From JAVJSD01 sp040219575 (GTDB lineage: Bacteria > Planctomycetota > Planctomycetia > Pirellulales > Pirellulaceae), in assembly GCA_040219575.1 (NCBI GenBank), contig JAVJSD010000027.1:62001-126000 (forward strand): a stretch of DNA of 64,000 bases. The letters run 5' to 3'. Position 1 is the stretch's first letter; the number at the start of each line of letters is the position of its first letter. The notes beneath the pieces were generated by a model that searched no databases, had not been told where the DNA came from, and saw only the letters and a list, made by a program, of their open reading frames with translations. The translations under genes were made by a program, and so were the position numbers. Below, piece after piece: positions 32,845 through 41,516 of this stretch.

Positions 32845-32995
32845 TGAACATGAGGAAACGGAGAGAACGGAGGGGCGTTGGCAGGGCAGTTCGCTTGACA
32901 AGCAGCCAAGAAGATACGTTTCGGTTCCAGCTACGCATCGATTCTTTGAGAATCCTGGCTCGACTTCCTCCGTTCTCTCCGTTTCCTCATGTTCA
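32845..32995. repeat. Perfect 29-bp inverted repeat in intergenic gap
   Basis: Arms 32845-32873 and 32967-32995 are exactly complementary (tgaacatgaggaaacggaga...), separated by 93 bp. The element fills most of the 210-bp gap between two minus-strand genes. It has no coding capacity; MITE-like, or a long RNA hairpin. Confidence 0.9.
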
Positions 32996-33014
32996 CCCTG
33001 TCAGCGCAACTTGA

Positions 33015-34244
33015 CTAACGGACGGTCTCGCTGACGACTTCGCCGTTGATGACGACGCCGATGCAGTGGGTGGTGTATTCGAAGGGATCGCCGTTGTACA
33101 GCGCCACGTCGCCGTCTTTGCCGACGGCCAGCGAGCCGACGCGGTTGTCGATGCCGAGGATCCGGGCGGCGTCGATGGTGATCGTGGCCAGCGCCTGCTC
33201 GAAGGTCAGGCCGTTGGCGGCCGCCATGCCGGCTTCGAACAGCACCACACGGGTCTTGGGAACGTACGATTCGAACCCGCTCTGCAGCGCCACCGGAATC
33301 CCCGCCTTCACCAGCTTCGAGGCGGTCTCGAAACTCATGTTCTCCTTCTCGCCCACCGCGCGGACCATGGTGGGATGGATAAGCACCGGCACGCCGGCCC
33401 GTTTGATGTCGTCGATCAGCAGGTACGACTCCGCCGCGCCGTCGAGCCACAGGTCGATGTCGAATTCCTTGGCCAGCCGCAAGGCGCTGGCGATGTCTTG
33501 AGCCCGATCGGCGGTGACCATTAGCTTCAGCTTGCCGTCGAGCACCTGCGTGAGGGCTTCGAGTTTCAGATCGCGCGATGGTGGGTCGGCGTCTTTATCC
33601 TTCTTCGCCGCCTGCTGCTTCTGGCGATACTCCTGGGCCTTGAGGAACTCGGCCCGCAGCATGGCGATCATTTTTCCGCGCGTGCCGGGCGAATCCGCGC
33701 CGGACTTCTCGGCCAGCGGCGAGATGGTGGCCGCCACGGCGGCCGAAGGAGCGATAAGTGCGTCGTCGATCGTGTTGCCGACCGTCTTGACGATCATCGT
33801 CTGACCGGAAATCAGCTCGCCCGGTCCGTGGCCGGTGTGCAGCGTTGTGACGCCGAAGCTGCGGACCCAGGCAATCAATTCCTCGCTGCTGTTGTAGGCG
33901 TCGATGGCCCGCAGTTGCGGCTGCACAGGATTGGAGCGTTCGAGCTGATCCTGGTCGTGGTTGTAGTTGAGGATGCCGGCCAGGCCGACCACGCTATGGG
34001 CGTCGACGAGTCCCGGCGTGACGACCTTCGCCCTGAGCACGCGGAAACCCTTGGGGATCGCCACGTCGCCGGCCTTGCCGATCGCCGCGATCTTCCCCTT
34101 GCGAATCACGACGACCGCATCCTTGATCGGCTCGCCGGCCATCGTGTACACGGTCTCGCCGTGAACGGCGACTTGGGCGCTCGCCGGACCGGCCAGCACG
34201 CCGAAAATCAACAGGGCGGCGTGTAGTTTCGTATTGATGCTCAT
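33015..34244 (-). CDS. Secreted amidohydrolase-fold paralog lacking metal-binding histidines (probable pseudoenzyme)
   Basis: 409 residues; ATG 34244 overlaps the previous stop (ATGA) and is preceded by ggagg. Signal peptide MSINTKLHAALLIFGVLAGPASAQ. The composite-domain architecture follows the upstream paralog: VVVIRKGKIAAIGKAG, VVTPGLVDAHSVVG, GELISGQTMIVKT, DSPGTRGKM, AARILGIDNRVGSLAVGKDGDVALYNGDPFEYTT. The metal ligands are gone: the usual H-x-H is HSV, the paralog's IVHHHTHRHDD is LMVTADRAQD, and its VAFHTDD is VALQSGF. It therefore probably has no hydrolase activity and may serve as a partner of the active paralog. Confidence 0.85.
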   Translation of the reverse strand: MSINTKLHAALLIFGVLAGPASAQVAVHGETVYTMAGEPIKDAVVVIRKGKIAAIGKAGDVAIPKGFRVLRAKVVTPGLVDAHSVVGLAGILNYNHDQDQLERSNPVQPQLRAIDAYNSSEELIAWVRSFGVTTLHTGHGPGELISGQTMIVKTVGNTIDDALIAPSAAVAATISPLAEKSGADSPGTRGKMIAMLRAEFLKAQEYRQKQQAAKKDKDADPPSRDLKLEALTQVLDGKLKLMVTADRAQDIASALRLAKEFDIDLWLDGAAESYLLIDDIKRAGVPVLIHPTMVRAVGEKENMSFETASKLVKAGIPVALQSGFESYVPKTRVVLFEAGMAAANGLTFEQALATITIDAARILGIDNRVGSLAVGKDGDVALYNGDPFEYTTHCIGVVINGEVVSETVR

Positions 34245-35605
34245 TGGTCGCCTCCGGTAATCGCCGTATTGGCCCCCGCGCCGAAACAGCAGAAGTACGG
34301 CGATTGATCGTGCCCGGCGCCGTAGCCGCCGACGGCGTACAGCCGGTCCTGGGGGTTGCTCCGGTCGAACACGCGCCGGCCTTCCACCCACGTCTCGCGA
34401 ACCTTCGTGTAGATGCTGAGCGGATCGCCGTCGAGCAGAATGAAGTCGGCGTCTTTACCGGGTGCGAGCGACCCGATCGAATCGTCGAGCCCGAGCATTT
34501 CCGCCCCGGCCAGCGTCAGGCCCTCGAGCGCCGCCTGACGCGACATGCCGCCCCGCATCCCAATGGCCGCCATGCGGAAGAAGTACCGCGAGTCGGTGAT
34601 GTAGTCGTCGGTATGAAACGCCACCCGCACCCCGGCGTCTTCCAGCACCTTGCCGGTTTCGAATCGCAGGTTTCGTGCTTCCAGCTTTCCGCCTGGTGAA
34701 TCGAGCAGGATCATCGAGCAGGGGGCCTTGGCCTTGGCGATTTCGTCGGCCACCTTCCAGCCTTCGCTGACGTGGTGCAACACGACCGAGAAGCCGAACT
34801 CGCGTGACAAACGCAGGACGGTCATGATGTCGTCGTGACGATGCGTGTGGTGATGCACGATCCGCTTGCCGCGCATCGCCTCGACCAGCGTCTCCAGGTG
34901 CAGATCGCGCGGCGGCAACTTGGCGGGATCACCATCGGCCGCATCGATTTTCATCTGGTATTCGCGGGCCTTGATGTACTGCTCGCGAACCAGGAAGGCC
35001 GACTTGCCGCGCGTGCCGGGCCAGGGGGTGCTGCGAATCGAATTGGTGCCGTTGGCCATCTTCAAGCCGCCGCTGGGCCGACCTTCATCGTCGAGGATGA
35101 ACAGGTCGTCGATCTTCCGCGGCAAGGAATCGAAGTATCGCAGTTTGACGTACACCGTCTGCCCGCTGATGAGGTGCCCCGAGCCGGGCATAATGTTCAG
35201 CGTGGTGAGTCCGCCGGCCAGCGCGCGACGGAAGCCCGAGTCGTGCACGTTGATCGAATCGTAGACCCGCACGCCGGGCTGAATGGGGCTGCTGCCGTCG
35301 GCCGCGCCCACGCCGCCGATGTGGCTGTGCGTGCAGACCAGCCCCGGCATGATCACGCGTCCCTTGCAGTCGATCCGCTCCGCCCCCTCGGGGATCTTCA
35401 CGCGATTTTCCGGCCCCACGGCGACGATCTTCTTGCCGTCGACGACGAGCGTTCCCGATTCGATCTCCTTCCCGTCGATGGGGATGATCCTGGCGCCGAC
35501 GAAAGCGCGGACTTCACCCGCGTGCGTGGAACTGACGCTCGCAGCGACGTGGACGACAGCGGTCGTCAGGATGCACAGGAGCGTGGTCGAAAGCCGTTCA
35601 ATCAT
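34241..35605 (-). CDS. Secreted amidohydrolase (imidazolonepropionase/dipeptidase-like)
   Basis: 454 residues with a signal peptide (MIERLSTTLLCILTTAVVHVAASVSSTHA). N-terminal composite domain GTLVVDGKKIVAVGPENRV; metal site H-x-H in MPGLVCTHSHIGGVG; further His in RIVHHHTHRHDD, SVVLHHVSEGW and VAFHTDDY; C-terminal GLDDSIGSLAPGKDADFILLDGDPLSIYTKVRETWVEG. All expected ligands are present, so it is likely an active metal-dependent hydrolase of cyclic amides, amidines or peptides. It is the first gene of a translationally coupled pair with a degenerate paralog. It ends with a stretch rich in Gly and Cys (PYFCCFGAGANTAI). Confidence 0.88.
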   Translation of the reverse strand: MIERLSTTLLCILTTAVVHVAASVSSTHAGEVRAFVGARIIPIDGKEIESGTLVVDGKKIVAVGPENRVKIPEGAERIDCKGRVIMPGLVCTHSHIGGVGAADGSSPIQPGVRVYDSINVHDSGFRRALAGGLTTLNIMPGSGHLISGQTVYVKLRYFDSLPRKIDDLFILDDEGRPSGGLKMANGTNSIRSTPWPGTRGKSAFLVREQYIKAREYQMKIDAADGDPAKLPPRDLHLETLVEAMRGKRIVHHHTHRHDDIMTVLRLSREFGFSVVLHHVSEGWKVADEIAKAKAPCSMILLDSPGGKLEARNLRFETGKVLEDAGVRVAFHTDDYITDSRYFFRMAAIGMRGGMSRQAALEGLTLAGAEMLGLDDSIGSLAPGKDADFILLDGDPLSIYTKVRETWVEGRRVFDRSNPQDRLYAVGGYGAGHDQSPYFCCFGAGANTAITGGDQ

Positions 35606-35654
35606 CGTAAGACTCTTTGAGGTGCGATTGCGGGCGGGCGTTGGTTCGAAGCCT

Positions 35655-35747
35655 GTAGCGGAAGTCGCCAGACGTCGTCAGACTTCCGAACCTCCGGCCG
35701 CTTCTCGGAAGTCTGGCGACTTCCGCTACGGGTCGTCAAACAGAGCC
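35655..35747. repeat. MITE-like palindromic repeat (gtagcggaa family) with right end
   Basis: gtagcggaagtcgccagacg ... gtctggcgacttccgctacg, followed by gtcaaacagagcc, the same right terminus as the copy at 54692-54811. A short internal duplication (gacgtcgtca) is present. It fills the gap between the amidohydrolase start and the downstream hypothetical gene. Confidence 0.85.
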
Positions 35748-35806
35748 TAGTCGAGCCGCCCGGCGGATACAAGAAATGGGCCGGATCGCCCCGCCGAATC
35801 GCCGAT

Positions 35807-36907
35807 TCAGTACGCGTACAACGTCGGCACCACGCGCGAGTAGTAGTCGTTGCCGTTGCGGCGGTCGAACTGCTCGATGAGCGGGCGGGACTGCGCGTCG
35901 AACCAGTCGGCCAGTTCCGACGGCTGGTACATGGCCGACTCGTCGTAGAGGGGGAACGCGCGGGGCAGGCGCATCTTGCGGCGGCGGCCGGTGTCGGCGA
36001 TCTTCCGCATCAAGCCGGCGGCCGCCAGGTAGAAGCGGAGTTGCTGATCGGGCGAAGGGGGGTGCAGCGCCAGGTTGAGGAACCGCTCGACGATGCTGAG
36101 GCCCTTGCTGCGGTCGTCGCGATTGGCGGCGTAGGCCAACACGGCCGCCGCGTCGTACAGGTCGGTGGCTGGGCGTCGCAGCAGTCGGTAGCCGCGGCCG
36201 CCCCACTTCTCGGCCTCATCGTGGCGGCCGGTGTGAATCATCGGCCGCAAGGTGTTCGAGACGGCGCTCTGCACCGAGTGCCCGCCGCCGCAAGCGACGC
36301 GGCCGGTGAGCAGCGGTTCGGCCTCGTCGATCGCCTCATCGAGCCGCCCCTCGTGCACGCCGAATCGCACGTCGTCGAGAAGAATGCAGGCCGCGCAATC
36401 ATCGAGTATCGTCCGCGTCGAATCCTGCCAACGGCGGCGGTGTTCCCGCATCTGGTCAATGTCTCCCAGGTTCATCGCCAAGGTAAACTTGGCTCCCCAC
36501 AAGGGGCCGAGGCTGAGTCCCCGTTGCTCGTACACGCGCTGCATCCGCTGGTGAGCCTTGTCGATTTCGTCGAGCGAAATGCGCGGAAACTCGAACATGT
36601 CGCCGCTGAGGCCCTTGAACCACCACAGGAAATGAAACATCCGCTTCGAATCTCGAAAGCGTTCCGGTTCGCGCTCGTAGAGTCCCAGGCACCACAGATA
36701 GGCGACGATCCGCTTGTCGCTCTGCTCCAGCGCCACCGCCGTCCGGATCAACGTCAAGCGGGCGTCGAGCCCTGTCTCCAGATCGTGGTCCGCATCCGCC
36801 AGTTGAACCACGCGCTCCAACTGGCGCAACTTGGCGTCGCTCTGCGGCAGGTCCGCCACGGCGTTGAGCAGTTGCCGGGCGTCGTCATGAGAGGAGGTAT
36901 CGGTCAT
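35807..36907 (-). CDS. Alpha-helical three-cysteine protein B, partner of HSP90-like gene
   Basis: 366 residues, no signal peptide, mostly amphipathic helices (TPR-like; ARQLLNAVADLPQSDAKLRQLERVVQLADAD). It is a paralog of the upstream gene over its full length. Conserved between the two: the helix YLWCLGLYEREPERF, KGL-GDM-EFPRIS, C171-x2-C174 in DDCAACIL, Cys206 in GRVACGGGHS, and a strongly preserved C-terminal block RKMRLPRAFPLYDES then FDRRNGNDYYSRVVP. The cysteines could bind metal or act in redox. Starts 22 bp after the paralog's stop, third in an operon headed by an HSP90-like ATPase. Function unknown; a co-chaperone or client role is inferred from context alone. Confidence 0.75.
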   Translation of the reverse strand: MTDTSSHDDARQLLNAVADLPQSDAKLRQLERVVQLADADHDLETGLDARLTLIRTAVALEQSDKRIVAYLWCLGLYEREPERFRDSKRMFHFLWWFKGLSGDMFEFPRISLDEIDKAHQRMQRVYEQRGLSLGPLWGAKFTLAMNLGDIDQMREHRRRWQDSTRTILDDCAACILLDDVRFGVHEGRLDEAIDEAEPLLTGRVACGGGHSVQSAVSNTLRPMIHTGRHDEAEKWGGRGYRLLRRPATDLYDAAAVLAYAANRDDRSKGLSIVERFLNLALHPPSPDQQLRFYLAAAGLMRKIADTGRRRKMRLPRAFPLYDESAMYQPSELADWFDAQSRPLIEQFDRRNGNDYYSRVVPTLYAY

Positions 36908-36929
36908 GTTGGTTCATCTTGATTCGACA

Positions 36930-38024
36930 TCAATAGACATATTGTTTCGGCACTTCGCGGGAGTAGAAGTCGTTGCCGTTGCGGCGGTCGAACTGCTGGA
37001 TCAACTGGCGGCTCTCGGCTTCGAACCAGTCGGCGAGTTCCGCCGGACGGTAGCTGCCGGATTCGTCGTACAGGGGGAAGGAGCGCGGCAGGCGCATCTT
37101 ACGCGAGCGGCCGGTCGTGGCGAGCCGGCGCATCAACACTTCCGACGCCAGATAAAAACGCAACTGCTGGTCGGGCGCCGGGGGATCGAGGGCCCGAGGC
37201 AGAAACCGCTCGAAGACGCGGAGCGCCTTGACGCGGTCGTCGCGGTGCGTCAGATGAGCCATATGCACGGCCGCCTGGCAGAGGTTGACCGTCGGGCGGC
37301 GGAGTTGGCCGTGGGCCCGCTGCTGGAGTTCGTCGGCCTGTTGGTCGTCGCCGTCGAGCACCAGCGGCCGCAGCAGTTGCACCACCGTGCGTTGGAACGT
37401 GTCGCCGCTGCCGCACTGCTGCCGCCCGTCGAGGTTGGGCGCCGCCTTGCGAAAGGCGGCCTTGTGCTTCTCGCGGAGCACGAGGTACTCCAGCGCGCGG
37501 TTCGTCTCGCAGGCCGGGCAGTCGTTCATGCCGTCCTTCCGCTCGCTCTTCCACGCCTCGTAGTGGCTGTCGGCGGCCGGCTTGTCGCCCACCATCAAGG
37601 CCACGTCGAGCAGCGAGGCGTACACCGGCCGCAGGCCGTAGTCGTGCTGCTGGTAAATCCGCTCCATCCGCGTGTGCACCTGCTCGATCTCCTCGCGCGA
37701 GATGCGCGGGAAGCGGGCCATATCCTCCCCCACGCCCTTGAACCACCACATCAGCGAGTAGGCGCCGCGGGCGAAGCGGTCCGGCTCCTGCTCGAAGCGA
37801 TTCAGGCACCAGGCGAAGGAGACGATCCGCTTGTTGCTGTCGAGCGTCATGGCGGCCGTCTCGGTGAGCACTAACCGGGCGTCGAAGGCGAGCTCCTCGT
37901 CGTTCTCGGCGTCGGCCAGTCGAACAGCCCGCTCGACGAGCTGCAGTTTGGCGTCGCTGTTGGGCATCCACCGCGCCGAGCGGAGCAAGCGATCGGCGCT
38001 TTCGGCGGCGTCGGTCTGGTTCAT
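36930..38024 (-). CDS. Alpha-helical three-cysteine protein A, partner of HSP90-like gene
   Basis: 364 residues, cytoplasmic, helical repeat character. Its ATG overlaps the HSP90-like stop (ATGA), so the two are translationally coupled. Cysteines C169-x2-C172 (NDCPACET) and C204 (RQQCGSGDT) match those of protein B at nearly the same positions. Other shared blocks are SDAKL-LVERAVRLADAE, FDARLVLTETA, WCLNRFEQEPDRFARG, MWWFKGVGEDMARFPRIS and the C-terminal RKMRLPRSFPLYDES...FDRRNGNDFYSR. From memory, actinobacterial HSP90-like genes have a similar helical CxxC neighbour, which would make this a conserved pair. No enzymatic motif is visible. Confidence 0.8.
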   Translation of the reverse strand: MNQTDAAESADRLLRSARWMPNSDAKLQLVERAVRLADAENDEELAFDARLVLTETAAMTLDSNKRIVSFAWCLNRFEQEPDRFARGAYSLMWWFKGVGEDMARFPRISREEIEQVHTRMERIYQQHDYGLRPVYASLLDVALMVGDKPAADSHYEAWKSERKDGMNDCPACETNRALEYLVLREKHKAAFRKAAPNLDGRQQCGSGDTFQRTVVQLLRPLVLDGDDQQADELQQRAHGQLRRPTVNLCQAAVHMAHLTHRDDRVKALRVFERFLPRALDPPAPDQQLRFYLASEVLMRRLATTGRSRKMRLPRSFPLYDESGSYRPAELADWFEAESRQLIQQFDRRNGNDFYSREVPKQYVY

Positions 38025-39856
38025 GATTTCCCGTCGTGCGCGTCGATGGCCCAGTGAATCAGTCCCAGCAGGCCCTCGTTCAGCAGCCGCATTTCGCGGC
38101 GGTTGAGCGGATGCCGCCCCAACAGCAGGGCCTGCACATAGAGCATCTCGATGCAGCGGCGCCGGGCCTCGCGATCCTCGACCGCGGCCAACCGCCGCAC
38201 CAGGTTATTGGCGTAGTTCAGGCAGAGCCGGGCCTGGCTGTCGCCGACGTCGGCCGAGACCGCGTCGAGTACGCCCGACCAAAGTGGATCGGCCACTTCT
38301 TTCGTCTGCTCGACCGAGCGCAGAAAATCGTAGGCCGAGTGCGAGGCGTAGAGCATCGGCAGTTCGACCGGACGAAACTTGCGGATCTCGACGCCGCAGT
38401 GATACGGCTGCAGCACCACCTCGGCCAGGCGGACGAAATCGAACACCTCGTCGCGCTCGTCGAGCGTCAGCTCCTCGAACTGCTCGGTGAGCGACTCGGC
38501 GTCGAAGGGTTCGATCTGCAGGTCGGGAAACACCTCGGGCAATCGCTCGAGAATCTCGCGGTCGTACACGTAGCCGGCGTTGAGCACGGGCACCGACTGG
38601 GCCGCCGCCACTTGCGAGATTTGCCGAAACTGATCGAGCGACGGCGCGTAACGCAGCACGCGCTGCTCCTTGAGAAACTCGCCCAGCGTGGTGTCGCCCA
38701 GCGAGGTCTCGACCGGCAGCCAGGGTGCGAACAGCCGCAGGCACTCGTCATCCTCCAGCGAGAGGGCCTTGATCGCCACGTGGTGCATGCCGACCAGTTG
38801 CTCCAGTCGCTGCGGGTCGCGATGCGCCATGTCGACCAGGTAGCCGCGCAGGCATTGTCCCAATTCGTCGCGCGCGGCGTGAAAGCGGTCGTCTTCGTAA
38901 AACGCCTCGCGCGACGCGGTGGGGCGGAGGTTGTTGGCGTTAATCACACAGCGGACGAAGAAAGCCCATTCGGGCAACAGCGACTGCGTCCGCTCCGAAA
39001 GCAGCATGTTCTTCAGGTACACGCGGTGCGCCTGCTTGCCGACCACGTTGGTCGACTCGCGCAGCACAAACGCCACGCCGTCGATGCCGCCCTGCTGCGA
39101 CTTGAGCGGAATGGCGTCGAGGAATTCGGTATCGAACGTCTCGCGCCCGTAGGTCAACAGCGACTCGCGCTCCGCCGGGCGCATGCCGTCGTACTCGCGC
39201 CAGGGGGGCGTGCGCTCGATGCGGTGGGTGATGTCGCCGTCGCACAGGCGAATCTCGCACGGCAAGTACGCGCCGTAATGCGACAGCAGTCCCCGCAGGC
39301 GCCCCAGTTGGAAATACTCGGAGTCCGCCTCGCGGGCCCGCAGAAACACCTGGCAACCGGGCGCCACGTCGCTTTGCACACGTTCGACCGAATACGTGCC
39401 GTCGGTGCGGCCGCGCCACTGAATCGCCGGCCCCTCTTCGCGGGCCGAGCGGGTGATGAGCACGATCTCGTCGCTGACCAGAAAACACGACAACAGGCCG
39501 ATGCCGAACTGGCCGATGAAATCGTCGGGCCGTTCGACATCGCCGCGCTTCGACGACTGACCGATGGTGGCCAGGAAGCGGTGCGCCTCCTCCTCGGTGA
39601 GGCCGACGCCGTTGTCCTCGAAGATCAACGTCGGCGGACCATTGCCGGAGCGTACAACTTCGATGCGGATCCGGCCGACGTGTTCCGGTTCGAGGCGGCT
39701 GCGCGCACGGATGGCGTCGACGCCGTTCTGCAGCAACTCGCGCACGAACACGCGCGGTCCGCTGTAGAGATGGTTCGACAGCAGATCGATGATGCCGGAC
39801 AGGTCGACCTGAAACCGCTCACGCTCCGCGGAAGGCTGATCGCTTGATGAGTTCAT
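38021..39856 (-). CDS. HSP90-like GHKL ATPase (short HtpG-related family)
   Basis: 611 residues. The GHKL ATP site is complete: RELLQNGVDAIRA (Glu40, Asn44), FEDNGVGLTEEEAHRFLATIGQSSKR (lid region), and GQFGIGLLSCFLVSDEI at 115-131. The middle-domain segment HRVYLKNMLLSERTQSLLPEWAFFVRCVINANNLRPTASREAFYED contains Arg316, equivalent to the catalytic Arg of HtpG (NVSRE). After residue 400 it departs from HtpG, and a typical C-terminal dimerisation domain is not recognisable. It belongs to an HSP90-like family distinct from canonical htpG and known from actinobacteria. First gene of the operon with proteins A and B; a dedicated chaperone for them, or a chaperone regulated by them, is inferred. 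Confidence 0.88.
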   Translation of the reverse strand: MNSSSDQPSAERERFQVDLSGIIDLLSNHLYSGPRVFVRELLQNGVDAIRARSRLEPEHVGRIRIEVVRSGNGPPTLIFEDNGVGLTEEEAHRFLATIGQSSKRGDVERPDDFIGQFGIGLLSCFLVSDEIVLITRSAREEGPAIQWRGRTDGTYSVERVQSDVAPGCQVFLRAREADSEYFQLGRLRGLLSHYGAYLPCEIRLCDGDITHRIERTPPWREYDGMRPAERESLLTYGRETFDTEFLDAIPLKSQQGGIDGVAFVLRESTNVVGKQAHRVYLKNMLLSERTQSLLPEWAFFVRCVINANNLRPTASREAFYEDDRFHAARDELGQCLRGYLVDMAHRDPQRLEQLVGMHHVAIKALSLEDDECLRLFAPWLPVETSLGDTTLGEFLKEQRVLRYAPSLDQFRQISQVAAAQSVPVLNAGYVYDREILERLPEVFPDLQIEPFDAESLTEQFEELTLDERDEVFDFVRLAEVVLQPYHCGVEIRKFRPVELPMLYASHSAYDFLRSVEQTKEVADPLWSGVLDAVSADVGDSQARLCLNYANNLVRRLAAVEDREARRRCIEMLYVQALLLGRHPLNRREMRLLNEGLLGLIHWAIDAHDGKS

Positions 39857-40232
39857 ATTGCCATGCGACGAATGCGAGTTCGTGCGGGATGATGAGTTGT
39901 TGAAGCCCCGGCCCCAGCCGATTGGCGAACATCCAACCTACCCGCCCTCGCGCGGGGGTCGCAAGACGGGAAGGCGCCAAGAGCTCGCAAGCACCTCAAG
40001 ATTCTCGCCGCCGCCTTTGTTGGTGGAAGAGACAGCTTTCGTGCCGCGATTGTAACTCGTCTTCTAGCAGGGGGAAACGCAAACGATGCCGCCAGGCCGC
40101 ACTCTTTCTTGAGCAGTTTTTTTCTGCGAGGCGTAAGTTTCGGCCGCCGCACGCTCTCTAGGGTCGTCAACATTTCGCGGCGGGGTCGCCCAGGCGGCAT
40201 TCGCCAGACGTTTCAACTCGGAGGTGCGATCG
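39857..40232. other. Divergent intergenic region
   Basis: The 376-bp gap lies between the minus-strand HSP90-like operon and the plus-strand DUF1559 gene, so both promoters should be here. No gene or clear palindrome is seen. The ggagg at 40220-40224 is the ribosome-binding site of the downstream gene. Confidence 0.6.
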
Positions 40233-41240
40233 ATGTTCGTGAACAGACAGCGGCGGCGAGGTTTCACGTTGATTGAACTGCTGGTGGTGATCGCCATCAT
40301 CGGCGTGTTGGCGGCGATGCTGCTGCCAGCCGTCCAGGCGGCCCGGGAAGCGGCCAATCGCAGCGCCTGCAAGAACAATCTCAAGCAGTTGGCGCTCGGC
40401 GTCCAGAACCACCAAGACCAGCGGGGCGACAACGTGCCGCTGGCCCTGTTCAGCGAGGGCGTTTCGTGGGCGGCGCTGATCAGCCCCTACATGGAGAACG
40501 CCAACTTGTGGCGGGTGCTCGACCTGGAGCGTGAGTACAACCATGCCGGCAACTCCGACGACTTCGACGATGCGGCCTCCGCCTATCCCTATCTGTATTG
40601 CCCCTCACGCCGCGCGGCGCCGCAGTTCGTCACGGCGGCCGGCGTCGCGGGCGGCGACAACCTGGTGGCGGGCGACTACGCCGTCCCGAGCGTGGGCTCG
40701 AACAACACCAACAACCCCACGCAGACCGACTCCTGGGGACAGGCGCATTCCCTCACGGCGCAGCTCGGCCCGTTTCTATCGGTTTGGCGGGTCAAGCCGA
40801 CGAACTCCAACGGCGGCAACATCAGCCGCGACGTGGTGCGGATGTACCGCTCGAAGACCTCTTTCGGAAGCTGGGTCGACGGGTCGAGCAACCAGGCCGT
40901 GTTCGGCGAGAAGGCCCTCCATCCCCGCTATCTGAACCAAGCCGACAACTACGGCGACTTCACGGTCTACGCCTGGGTGGAGCTCGATCCCAACTGCTCG
41001 GGCGCCGCGCGCAACGGCCGCGACGTGCCGGCACGAGACGCCTACGACACACGCGGCAACCTCTCCAAGGATCAGCATCGCTACTGGCAGCTGTTCGGCA
41101 GCTGGCACCCCAACATCCTGCAATTCTCGTTCGGAGACGGCCGGGTCGACGCCATCAATTCGTATTGCAGCGGGGGAATCATTCACAACATCGCTCACCG
41201 GGCCGACGGCTCGCGCGTGAACCTGACCGGCAGCGGTTGA
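40233..41240 (+). CDS. DUF1559 protein with type IV pilin-like N terminus
   Basis: 335 residues; ATG 40233 has ggagg 8 nt upstream. The prepilin signal RRRGFTLIELLVVIAIIGVLAAMLLPAVQAAREAANRSAC has the G^FTLIE cleavage site and Glu5, as in pseudopilins. The DUF1559 body follows: CKNNLKQLALGVQNHQDQ, YLYCPSRRAAP, and the C-terminal LFGSWHPNILQFSFGDGRVDAINS, the usual H-x-G-x2-xFxDG region. Planctomycetes carry many such proteins; they are thought to be surface or secretion-associated, with no defined role. It stands alone, followed by a hairpin. Confidence 0.95.
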   Translation: MFVNRQRRRGFTLIELLVVIAIIGVLAAMLLPAVQAAREAANRSACKNNLKQLALGVQNHQDQRGDNVPLALFSEGVSWAALISPYMENANLWRVLDLEREYNHAGNSDDFDDAASAYPYLYCPSRRAAPQFVTAAGVAGGDNLVAGDYAVPSVGSNNTNNPTQTDSWGQAHSLTAQLGPFLSVWRVKPTNSNGGNISRDVVRMYRSKTSFGSWVDGSSNQAVFGEKALHPRYLNQADNYGDFTVYAWVELDPNCSGAARNGRDVPARDAYDTRGNLSKDQHRYWQLFGSWHPNILQFSFGDGRVDAINSYCSGGIIHNIAHRADGSRVNLTGSG

Positions 41241-41265
41241 CGCTCGAAAGATGCGAGCGCCGCCA

Positions 41266-41300
41266 ACGCCCTCGCGGTTCCCACGGGGCTGCGAGGGCGT
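41266..41300 (+). terminator. Candidate terminator after DUF1559 gene
   Basis: acgccctcgc (41266-41275) pairs perfectly with gcgagggcgt (41291-41300) across a 15-nt loop, 26 nt after the stop. Only a weak T run (cgttt) follows, so termination is likely but not certain. Confidence 0.6.
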
Positions 41301-41516
41301 CGTTTCGCGTAGTCCAACGCAGTCCACGAAAGCACTTACGCCCTCGCAGCAGATTGTTCGGAAATCATCCGGGCCAGGGCTCCTCGACCTCCGTTGATGC
41401 TTTGCGAGATCCCCCCTATGTGAAAAACTGGCGAACTGCGAACGAGATGGTTGGTCGCCCTTGTCCCCCTCGCTATTCTGGAGGACGGTTCATCCGCGAT
41501 TCCCGGAGATCTCGTC

